DNA of 6,113 bases from Lachnospiraceae bacterium. GTDB taxonomy: Bacteria; Bacillota; Clostridia; Lachnospirales; Lachnospiraceae. Below the pieces are notes generated by a model, which worked only from the letters and a program-made list of their open reading frames with translations, was not told where the DNA came from and made no database searches. The stretch lies in contig VSNE01000172.1 in NCBI GenBank assembly GCA_009774155.1, positions 1 to 6,113 on the forward strand. Reading direction: 5' to 3'. This document shows positions 1-6,037 of this stretch, in pieces. A program made the position numbers and the translations under genes. The first letter of the stretch is position 1. Each line of letters begins with the position of its first letter.

Positions 1-893
1 TTTATAAGATTTTCCAATGTTTTAACAAAATTATCGATTTCTTTTCTTTTTACAGTTTCAAGCAATTCTGTGCTTCCGATATAATCCTTGCCAAGAACCA
101 GTTCCACGGACTGAAGCGCCGCCCGGATGGTCTGGGGGATATCTACCAGACGGACTCTTTTTTCCTTCAGAGCGCTGACATCCAGCGAAACACCGATTTT
201 TTTTATTCTGCTGTCCAGCGTTACCCCCTGCATATGGTTCTTCTGATAGAACACTTCTGCCCATGACTTCCAGTCCTCGTTAATATTATCAGGAATTATC
301 ACTTCCAGTCTCTTTTCGTATTTTTTTACATCGTATACTTTCCCGCCGACCTCCACGGACTCTAAATGGAATAAAGCTTCCCCCGCATTTTTCAGAAAAT
401 TTTCAAAGTACCCTATCGCCAGGCTTGTGGACGGCAAAAGCTTTATTCTGTTTATCCTGTTCTCTTCCTCCATCTTTCCGATTAACTGATCACAGCATTT
501 TTTTACATCCTTTTTATTGGAGTAGCTCAGCACCGTAACTCCGAACAAGTCCGAAGAAACCGTACACGATTTATGAATCAGAAAATAACTGCGCGCCGGA
601 GAAAGAACGCCCGCATAAAGACCAAACTCCAGATATACATTATCTCTTGGAGCTGTTTTCTGAACGCCGGACTCTCTCCTTACTACAATATCGTCCTTTC
701 CCCCGATAAAAACAGCATAATCGAAGCCCATGGACTCTTTGACAAGGTTGTCATATGTATTTTGATTTAATTTAAAAAAATTATCATACCAAATCACGCA
801 TACATATTCCGGACTCAGATTTTCCTTTACCTGCTCTGCGATTTTCCGGCTTTCCTTTGAAGAACCGATAAAAATTCTGGGTTTCAAATACAT
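1..893 (-). CDS. cap12: TIR-STING effector (Cap12-like NAD+ hydrolase), C-terminus cut by window edge
   Basis: Translating the reverse strand from the ATG at 893-891 gives 297 residues without a stop, running off the left edge. GGAGG lies 8 bases before the ATG and sets the start. Residues about 5-122 form a TIR-like domain (the family of predicted nucleotide-binding TIR-like proteins): an opening RIFIGSSKE (6-14), FDYAVFIGGKDD (57-68) and the signature PRDNVYLEFGLYAG (82-95). E89 matches the catalytic Glu of bacterial TIR-STING NADases. SSDLFGV (113-119) closes the domain. Residues about 150-297 are a prokaryotic STING domain: LLPSTSLAIGYFENF (152-166), LVDIPQTI (249-256) and KEIDNFVKTLENLI (284-297). 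The known family cleaves NAD+ in the cytosol after cyclic-dinucleotide binding and filament formation. The family is usually a little over 300 residues, so perhaps 10-30 are missing. It is the fifth co-directional gene, 97 bases after cas6, so co-transcription is inferred. The ligand is unknown, and it could instead open a separate CBASS locus. Confidence 0.9.
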   Translation of the reverse strand, partial: MYLKPRIFIGSSKESRKIAEQVKENLSPEYVCVIWYDNFFKLNQNTYDNLVKESMGFDYAVFIGGKDDIVVRRESGVQKTAPRDNVYLEFGLYAGVLSPARSYFLIHKSCTVSSDLFGVTVLSYSNKKDVKKCCDQLIGKMEEENRINRIKLLPSTSLAIGYFENFLKNAGEALFHLESVEVGGKVYDVKKYEKRLEVIIPDNINEDWKSWAEVFYQKNHMQGVTLDSRIKKIGVSLDVSALKEKRVRLVDIPQTIRAALQSVELVLGKDYIGSTELLETVKRKEIDNFVKTLENLI

Positions 894-990
894 ATTTGTT
901 TCCTCCAAAACCGGCAGGCCGTACGCCTTCTATCTTTTGTTTTCACAGGCTCCGGCAGCCTTTCACTATGGTAAATACTTTGTACAGCAG
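894..990 (-). other. cas6 to TIR-STING intergenic spacer
   Basis: This 97-base gap is the longest inside the operon. It contains the GGAGG ribosome site of the TIR-STING gene (903-907 on the minus strand). There are two weak 4-bp hairpins (GGCT/AGCC and AGGC/GCCT), but no strong stem followed by a T run, so I see no credible terminator. I also see no convincing -35/-10 pair. Read-through from cas6 is therefore the simplest reading, although a weak internal promoter cannot be excluded. Confidence 0.45.
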
Positions 991-1929
991 TTATACGATA
1001 TGATATTTTCCGAAATCAAAGCTTGTATTTTTTCCAATATGGATCAGTTCCCCGGCCAGCAGCAAATAAATAATGTCCTGCGGCAGCTCCGGCAGCAATG
1101 CATAGCCTTTTATTCCTTTCATCAGCATTTTTTCCTTTTTTCTTGAGGAATAACGGCGGACCGTCACCATCTGTCGCTCCTGATACACAAATTCCGGCAA
1201 ATCATCTTTTTTTCCATTGTATATATCGCTCTCAATCCCTTCAAAACAATCCAGCATATAGATTCTGCGTCTGACGGCATTTACAATTGGCCACATCTGA
1301 AACTCCTGCAGGAATTCATTTTGATGCTTCAGCGCCAGAGGAGTATCAAATATCATCATTTTCTCGCCCTGTTCCATATCAAACCGCATCTTCCGGAACA
1401 TAATGTAGTCATGCAGAACATGCACGATAAGCTTATTCATATTGATGGAATTTCCTTCCAGAATATGCTGCCCCTCTATATTTTTGATCCCTACAATCCG
1501 GAACATGGCGTGGTATTTCCCTATCCCGGTTTTTGCTCCCATTTCACAAAACGCCTGCACAAACTGGTAACAATATACAATTGTTTTTCCAAACAGTATC
1601 AGATTAAAATCCAGCGTATCTCCTGATTTAAAATTTTCTCTGTAATCCGCGCATTCCAGAACATAACCTACGCTTCCTCCTGTCGTGACAAACTCCGGTT
1701 TTTTCTCGAATTTGGAATACATGGTTCTCTGTACAATGCACTCGGATTCAAAATCACAAATCTCGCACTGCCTGTCACGGATGCAGTTCATGCGGAGAAG
1801 CATCTCTCCCATACCTCCTCTGAGCGCGGATACTTTATCTGAAGGCAGCCTGGAATCCGTATGGAAGGCAACCGTAAAATGCAGCTTTACAAAACGGGCC
1901 TGCAGTGCGTCATATAACTGTTTTTCCAT
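991..1929 (-). CDS. cas6: Cas6 family CRISPR pre-crRNA processing endoribonuclease
   Basis: A 312-residue protein of the Cas6 RAMP family, which cuts CRISPR repeat RNA to release crRNAs for the type III complex. The C-terminal third carries the typical block of this family: YSSRKKEKMLMKGIKGYALL (about 259-278), then LLLAGELIHIGKNTSFDFGKY. The last part is the glycine-rich loop, normally SFGFGKY; here one Gly is Asp. The N-terminal half has LRGGMGEMLL (36-45) and a cluster of four Cys (C49, C55, C58, C64) seen in many long Cas6 proteins. AGGAG four bases before the ATG at 1929 fixes the start. The gene lies 50 bases after csm4 in the same direction. Catalytic residues vary in this family and I could not assign them. 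The presence of Cas6 implies that crRNA is still made, although no array is in the window. Confidence 0.9.
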   Translation of the reverse strand: MEKQLYDALQARFVKLHFTVAFHTDSRLPSDKVSALRGGMGEMLLRMNCIRDRQCEICDFESECIVQRTMYSKFEKKPEFVTTGGSVGYVLECADYRENFKSGDTLDFNLILFGKTIVYCYQFVQAFCEMGAKTGIGKYHAMFRIVGIKNIEGQHILEGNSINMNKLIVHVLHDYIMFRKMRFDMEQGEKMMIFDTPLALKHQNEFLQEFQMWPIVNAVRRRIYMLDCFEGIESDIYNGKKDDLPEFVYQERQMVTVRRYSSRKKEKMLMKGIKGYALLPELPQDIIYLLLAGELIHIGKNTSFDFGKYHIV

Positions 1930-1979
1930 GTTACTCCTTTTTCTGTATTTTTCTGCTCATTGAAAATCCTGTAAAAACC

Positions 1980-2906
1980 CTAATACGGAATCCGGCACGG
2001 AACCGCAATTGTATATGCGCCAACAACAATTTCTCCGGATATACGGCCTCCCTTAAGGGCAATCTTATCAATGCAGGAGCCATAAAATTCTTTTACCGGG
2101 CGATCCCGGAAAACGCTTCCGGCTTTCAGAAAAATAATCGGTTTTTTTAAAGGAGAATCCTCTCCATTTTCGACAAAGCTGACCTTGGGATATTTTACAA
2201 ATGCTTTATAGCTGCCGTCCGTCGGATCATTTCTCTGCGGAACAAAATTAGACAGAGCAACAAATCCGTCGGGATTCTGCGGCAGCCGGAAGCCGTCGAA
2301 CAGCTCTAATCCCCCTTCCATGCAAAAGCTCCCCTTTCCGACTGAACGCCGGGCTCCAATCCCGTATCGGAACATTTCCGGAAGAACCTGTTCTAAAACC
2401 TCCTCTGCAAATGAAGAACGAATAAAAATGTCAAAGGTTCCTTCTGCAAAATACTGTTCCGTTTCAAACAGAGCATCCTCCCCTTCTGTATCCTCTGCTT
2501 TATCCGTATTACGGCTCACCTTATTCCTCCATCTCAGATCCAGCTTTGCTTCCGGCTCCTCTGCAGAGGCATGGAAAGAAACCTCTTTTGTCCCGTTAAT
2601 CAGTCTGTTAAAATCATCTAATCCGATGGTGGAAAATTGTTTTTGTTTTTTATACTTTAAAGTCTGCCGAGCCTGATCCTCTGTAAATTCATTGAACCCG
2701 GCAGGCATCGGCAGCCTGCCGGACGGAAACGCATTGGAAAAGATAATGTCCGGACTTCCTTCTTTACAGCGGCAAAGCAGCCTATGCAGGGCGTCTTCTC
2801 CATATCCGAACAGATAGCTCCAGCAGAAAGCGCCGAAAAAGGTATCGCTTTGAAGCGGGGAGCAGTAAGCCGACAAAGGCTTTACTGTGATCTTATATAA
2901 GTTCAT
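1980..2906 (-). CDS. csm4: Csm4 (Cas5 family), type III-A RAMP subunit
   Basis: A 308-residue protein of usual Csm4 length. In the Csm complex it binds the 5' handle of the crRNA and joins Cas10 to the Csm3 backbone. The N-terminus has the family pattern: YKITVKPLSAYCSPLQSDTF (4-23), then GAFCWSYLFGYGE (25-37) and the SNAFPSGRLPMP stretch (57-68). The centre has NKVSRNTDKA (128-137) and LFETEQYF (146-153), and the RAMP glycine loop GIGARRSVGKGSF is at 182-194. The C-terminal part shows FVALSNFVP (215-223), VKYPKV (237-242), KKPIIFLKAGSVF (254-266) and a typical short beta-rich tail. GGAG about ten bases before the ATG supports the start, and csm3 ends 30 bases upstream. Nothing looks truncated. 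No csm5 follows, which is unusual, because csm4 is normally followed by csm5. Confidence 0.94.
   Translation of the reverse strand: MNLYKITVKPLSAYCSPLQSDTFFGAFCWSYLFGYGEDALHRLLCRCKEGSPDIIFSNAFPSGRLPMPAGFNEFTEDQARQTLKYKKQKQFSTIGLDDFNRLINGTKEVSFHASAEEPEAKLDLRWRNKVSRNTDKAEDTEGEDALFETEQYFAEGTFDIFIRSSFAEEVLEQVLPEMFRYGIGARRSVGKGSFCMEGGLELFDGFRLPQNPDGFVALSNFVPQRNDPTDGSYKAFVKYPKVSFVENGEDSPLKKPIIFLKAGSVFRDRPVKEFYGSCIDKIALKGGRISGEIVVGAYTIAVPCRIPY
2698..2722. repeat. Perfect 9-bp inverted repeat inside csm4
   Basis: CCGGCAGGC at 2698-2706 and GCCTGCCGG at 2714-2722 are perfect reverse complements with a 7-base loop. The stem would be GC-rich and stable in the csm4 mRNA. It encodes part of the conserved GRLPMPAG stretch, so coding constraint may explain it. 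The same arm, CCGGCAGGC, occurs again at 911-919 just ahead of the TIR-STING gene. A regulatory role is only speculation. Confidence 0.5.
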
Positions 2907-2936
2907 AATTTCTTTTCTCCGAAGCGCAGGCCTGCT

Positions 2937-3620
2937 CTACCGTCCTCCTGCCTTCTCTGTAACAACGGCATATTCAAACCTGACCTTCCCGGAGCCTCTT
3001 GAACCGTTTCCTCCCAGATAAGATGATTCCACCATCTTCAGCCCCTCTTTTACAAATGCGGCCATTTTTTCCGGATCATCGCCTTCAAAGGCTCTTAAAA
3101 TAATCTCAAAATCGAAGGATACGCCGGACGGCACCCTTTCTATTGTTCTCGGGGAATCCGCCATTTCGGAGTCCCGGCGTATAATATTTTCTACTTTTCT
3201 CTCAAGACAGCCTCCGTTTTCAGACAGAAGCGCGCGAAGCATAGCTCTGGATTCTTCCGAAAGCATGGCATCCCTGACAATGATCCTGGTCGGCGCGGAT
3301 AAAGCACGTATGTTTTTATAGGCTCCGAAAATTACACAGATCATACAGTTCCTTCTTCCGCATCCGCATGGTTCCTTTTCATCCGCAACAAACTTGCCGG
3401 ATTCCTTATTCCATCTTCTGCTGCCATACTTTTTTTCCAGCTCTGAACGCATCTTTCCTTTCAGGCTGGAGCCTGGTATGTACGGCTCCTTTGTAAGCGG
3501 ATTTTTAATCACTTCCTGACCGTTCCCCCCTGTCTCCGGTCCATTGGAGGAGCCTCCTATGCATAAGCCCGTCATACAATGAATCTTACCGCTTATTGTA
3601 ATAATCTGCTCTAATTTCAT
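2937..3620 (-). CDS. csm3: Csm3 (Cas7 family) backbone subunit, catalytic Asp apparently lost
   Basis: A 227-residue Cas7-family RAMP protein. Csm3 multimerises along the crRNA and normally cuts bound target RNA every six nucleotides. Family hallmarks are clear: TGLCIGGS (17-24), NPLTKEPYIPGSSLKGKMR (40-58), four Cys C85, C87, C92, C95 in the usual Cys-rich insert, PTRIIVRDAMLSEESR (110-125), RTIERVPSG (158-166), FDFEI (169-173) and YLGGNGSRGSGKV (201-213). In Streptococcus thermophilus Csm3 the RNA-cleaving residue is D33, in the loop ending SPVIKDP. The matching loop here reads TGGNGQEVIKNP (30-41), and the aligned residue is G34, with no Asp nearby. RNA cleavage is therefore probably lost while binding remains. 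The gene overlaps the end of cas10 by 35 bases, and its GGAGG lies inside cas10, 12 bases before the ATG. This suggests translational coupling. Confidence 0.95.
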   Translation of the reverse strand: MKLEQIITISGKIHCMTGLCIGGSSNGPETGGNGQEVIKNPLTKEPYIPGSSLKGKMRSELEKKYGSRRWNKESGKFVADEKEPCGCGRRNCMICVIFGAYKNIRALSAPTRIIVRDAMLSEESRAMLRALLSENGGCLERKVENIIRRDSEMADSPRTIERVPSGVSFDFEIILRAFEGDDPEKMAAFVKEGLKMVESSYLGGNGSRGSGKVRFEYAVVTEKAGGR

Positions 3621-5844
3621 TCCCTGCCGTTCCCTCCGTCAGTTGTAATGCATATTTTATGCTGAATTCCGCATAATAAAACTCTTTTTCAACCTGTCTG
3701 TAATTTGACGCTTTCTTATACAAATAACCAATGTAATTCTCAAACCATCTGTTTTTTCTTATTATATCACTGTTTTCTGCCATATCTGCGGAAAGCATGG
3801 GCAGAAACATAAGACTGTCCATACTTCCTGTATTCAGATAGTCCCTGTACATCCGGCTGTAATTTCCAAATCTTCTGACCACCTCAGAACCTACATTTCT
3901 GATTGCGGCAGCAAACCTTTCTCCTATGCCTATCTGCTTTTCAAAATCCTCCCAGGGCATAGACTCACCTAGAAAATAAATTCCGCTCCCTCTGCCCTTA
4001 TCAGGACAGCCCGTGTCGTTTATTTTCCGCCGTACCTCTTCCAGTCTCTTCCCGCAGTTGTCCGCCCGGGCGGAAATATGCCCGCGGCCGTCCGCTGTAC
4101 AGATTGCAGCGGATAATGTAATGCATGGATGAAATCCTGTAAATTCCCTGAATTTTTTATGAATTTCTATGGCCAGGCCGGGCATTTCACTCCACGGCCC
4201 TATCAGAAGCAGGCGATCCCTGCCTGAAAAAACGCAATATATATCTTTGCAGACCTTTTCCGCTGTCGAATGAAGATGTGCATGAAAAAACAGCTCCAGC
4301 ATCCGGTATAATGTATGGAGCCTTGAAATGGCGTCAGTATCCATACCGTCTCTCTGTAATTCTTCTGAAGGCAGAAGATCCGGCATATCTACGGCCATTT
4401 TCAGAATTCCAAGCCTTTTACAGCCTCTGGCCCTCCCGGCAGTCTCATGAAAGGTCTTTATTTCAGCAGAATACCCGGTATATTTCACCGGCGCATGATA
4501 AGCTGTATGGTATATGGCGAAAGGCATATCATACATGCCGCTTGAGACAGCGCTGTCAGACACCATCGTCAGATAATCCTCTCTGTCTTCCTTCCTGTCC
4601 TCCAGATTCAGATAATATCCATCCAAAAGCTCATACTGTCCTTTTCCTCTGCTGAATGAAAACTGCCGGATTTGGGGCAGCCTCCTTCCAATCTCTGTAT
4701 CAATCTCACAATTTGCACACATTCTCTCCCCGGATTTTGCAAAAGCGCTCCTGCACGCCGTGCACATAGATTTATGGAGTAAATCGTGGCAGACAATAAA
4801 CCTGTCCGGATTCCATCTCCCGTTTTCTGTTAAAACTGTTTTCAGAAATTGATTCTTTTTTCTCTTTATCCGGCCATAAAGTCTGGTAATCGTATCACTG
4901 TAGTGGAGAATGCCCTCATCGGACACCCGTTCCCATACCAGTTCAAAGGAAAGGCTTCCGCTGAACTTCTTATACAAAAATTCAGCCGCGCTTTTCTCAG
5001 CCTCCGCCAATATCTGTTCAGCGTCTTTGGTAAAGGGAAGCAGAATGTAAAATCTGCCGTGGGACAGCATAAGAATATTCAACATGGGCAGCTTGAATTT
5101 ATGTATTATAAAATGCGCTAAAGCGCTCACTACTGTATCCATATAAAAGGAACGGGAGCAAAGTCTTGCGGCTGCTCCTTTCGCACCTGCTTTGGAAGCT
5201 GCGAAAATATAATTCTGAAACCCTGAAAGCTGTCCTGCAGCCATTATATATGGAACATCCCTGTAATCTGCCTTTATAAGAGCCGCTGTGATTGCTGCAG
5301 CCGTCTTAACAGAATCATAAAGAGAGATATCTTCACTGCCCTTTCCGGCCGCCGGAATACTCCACAAATATTTTTTCATCAAAGTATCCAGCACAATAAG
5401 AAACGAATCAAAATCCTTCGGGGAACTTTGGACAAGCAAATCCATTTCCCGGAAGAACCGATCCCTCAGTTTCTCAAAACCGCATGTTTTTACCTTATAT
5501 CCGGGCATCGGAATCGTATTGTCCACAGATAATTCTTCCGGGGTATAATACATCACCCTCGGGCAAGAGCCATCCGGACTTAAATCAGAGAACACGCTGC
5601 GCAGAGGACTGACCGGCCTGCTGCCAGGCTCCTTATCCCCTAATGCCAGCCTTCTCGCCCTTTGAATCATCTTCCAGTTCTCTTTGGGCATTGACGCTTC
5701 AAGGAGTCCCTGCAGCTTCCCTGTATCCACATATCTTCCAAATAAATCCTGATAACCGGAAATTAATTTCTCTGCAGAAGTATTTGTGAATACTGCCAGC
5801 TCTGTCACTATCGTGCCAAGAACTGTTTCCCTGAATAATTCCAT
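3586..5844 (-). CDS. cas10: Cas10/Csm1 large subunit with degenerate HD and cyclase sites
   Basis: A 752-residue Csm1-type Cas10. I start at the ATG at 5844 because GGGAGG sits four bases before it; a TTG nine codons upstream lacks such a site. Order: degenerate HD region (about 1-75), PLRSVF linker (80-85), Palm1 with GQLSGFQNYIF (204-214) and RSFYM (231-235), a Cys cluster (C352, C361, C364, C376, C379, the last four as two CxxC pairs), Palm2 starting at RLGILKMAVD (477-486), then VFSGRDRLLLIGPW (538-551) and ITLSAAI (575-581), and a helical C-terminal domain. Normal family members have HD in the first motif, D in GDLSG, DVD at the start of Palm2 and GGDD. Here these read GT, GQLSG, AVD and GRDR. 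Both DNase and cyclic oligoadenylate synthesis are therefore probably absent, an inference from motif loss. Length and fold landmarks are normal, so it looks like a selected scaffold rather than a decaying gene. It is first in the operon. Confidence 0.95.
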   Translation of the reverse strand: MELFRETVLGTIVTELAVFTNTSAEKLISGYQDLFGRYVDTGKLQGLLEASMPKENWKMIQRARRLALGDKEPGSRPVSPLRSVFSDLSPDGSCPRVMYYTPEELSVDNTIPMPGYKVKTCGFEKLRDRFFREMDLLVQSSPKDFDSFLIVLDTLMKKYLWSIPAAGKGSEDISLYDSVKTAAAITAALIKADYRDVPYIMAAGQLSGFQNYIFAASKAGAKGAAARLCSRSFYMDTVVSALAHFIIHKFKLPMLNILMLSHGRFYILLPFTKDAEQILAEAEKSAAEFLYKKFSGSLSFELVWERVSDEGILHYSDTITRLYGRIKRKKNQFLKTVLTENGRWNPDRFIVCHDLLHKSMCTACRSAFAKSGERMCANCEIDTEIGRRLPQIRQFSFSRGKGQYELLDGYYLNLEDRKEDREDYLTMVSDSAVSSGMYDMPFAIYHTAYHAPVKYTGYSAEIKTFHETAGRARGCKRLGILKMAVDMPDLLPSEELQRDGMDTDAISRLHTLYRMLELFFHAHLHSTAEKVCKDIYCVFSGRDRLLLIGPWSEMPGLAIEIHKKFREFTGFHPCITLSAAICTADGRGHISARADNCGKRLEEVRRKINDTGCPDKGRGSGIYFLGESMPWEDFEKQIGIGERFAAAIRNVGSEVVRRFGNYSRMYRDYLNTGSMDSLMFLPMLSADMAENSDIIRKNRWFENYIGYLYKKASNYRQVEKEFYYAEFSIKYALQLTEGTAGNEIRADYYNKR

Positions 5845-5848
5845 TTTT

Positions 5849-5854
5849 CCTCCC
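5849..5854 (-). promoter_or_regulatory. Ribosome binding site of cas10
   Basis: GGGAGG on the minus strand lies four A residues before the ATG at 5844. It decides between that ATG and the TTG at 5871, which has no comparable site. Protein starts of known Csm1 proteins (a short lead, then LF and the HD helix) also fit the ATG. Confidence 0.8.
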
Positions 5855-5887
5855 GATTTTCCATGCGTCAAATACTGTATTTTTTAT

Positions 5888-5916
5888 ATTATCGCATTTT
5901 TACCATTTTTCGACAA
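5888..5916 (-). promoter_or_regulatory. Probable sigma-A promoter of the cas operon
   Basis: On the minus strand, TTGTCG (5911-5916) is followed after exactly 17 bases by GATAAT (5888-5893). This is close to the TTGACA/TATAAT consensus. Transcription would start near 5881, leaving a leader of about 35 bases before the cas10 ATG. No other promoter of similar quality is seen within the operon. Confidence 0.6.
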
Positions 5917-5921
5917 TCTTC

Positions 5922-5939
5922 ATACCGCATATCCGGTAT
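5922..5939. promoter_or_regulatory. 18-bp dyad between divergent promoters, possible operator
   Basis: ATACCG (5922-5927) and CGGTAT (5934-5939) are perfect inverted arms around a 6-base spacer. The dyad lies 5 bp upstream of the -35 box of the cas promoter. The position suits a dimeric regulator or activator site, but no regulator is identified and 6-bp arms can arise by chance. Confidence 0.35.
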
Positions 5940-6005
5940 TATCCGCAGCATATCAGGAAAAATTTTTCTTCAAAAACTGTCAATTCTTCAAAAGATAATC
6001 GTTTA

Positions 6006-6011
6006 TATAAT
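6006..6011 (+). promoter_or_regulatory. Probable -10 box for the divergent gene
   Basis: A perfect TATAAT sits 26 bases before the plus-strand ATG. The -35 region is poor (AT-rich, about 5983-5990), so the promoter may be weak or need an activator. Two copies of TTCTTCAAAA (5966-5975 and 5984-5993, 18 bp apart) lie just upstream. Confidence 0.45.
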
Positions 6012-6037
6012 AGTAAGATAAGAACGGGGGAAAAGAT

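Noticed and set aside
58..264. Minus-strand open frame of 68 codons
   Set aside because: It lies in another frame inside the TIR-STING gene, whose frame is open across the whole region with two recognisable domains.
573..770. Plus-strand open frame of 65 codons
   Set aside because: It is antisense to the TIR-like domain, has no ribosome site and shows no protein family features.
894..990. Terminator between cas6 and TIR-STING
   Set aside because: Only 4-bp stems are present and none is followed by a T run.
1931..1960. Nine-codon ORF (MSRKIQKKE) ending at the cas6 ribosome site
   Set aside because: It could be a leader ORF for translational coupling, but the only support is a weak AGGA upstream, and such short frames are expected by chance.
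3546..3557. GGAGG-AG-CCTCC inverted repeat
   Set aside because: Short arms inside conserved csm3 coding sequence (the GGSS stretch); coding explains it.
4608..4796. Minus-strand open frame with several Cys, 62 codons
   Set aside because: It is an out-of-frame reading of the Cas10 Cys-cluster region, so its Cys codons are by-products.
3586..5844. Cas10 as a pseudogene
   Set aside because: The frame is uninterrupted, of normal length, and keeps the Cys pairs, linker motif and C-terminal domain. Only catalytic residues are changed, which fits selected inactivation better than decay.
5845..5871. TTG start at 5871 adding nine residues to Cas10
   Set aside because: The ATG at 5844 has a near-perfect ribosome site that lies inside this extension, and the shorter N-terminus fits the Csm1 family better.
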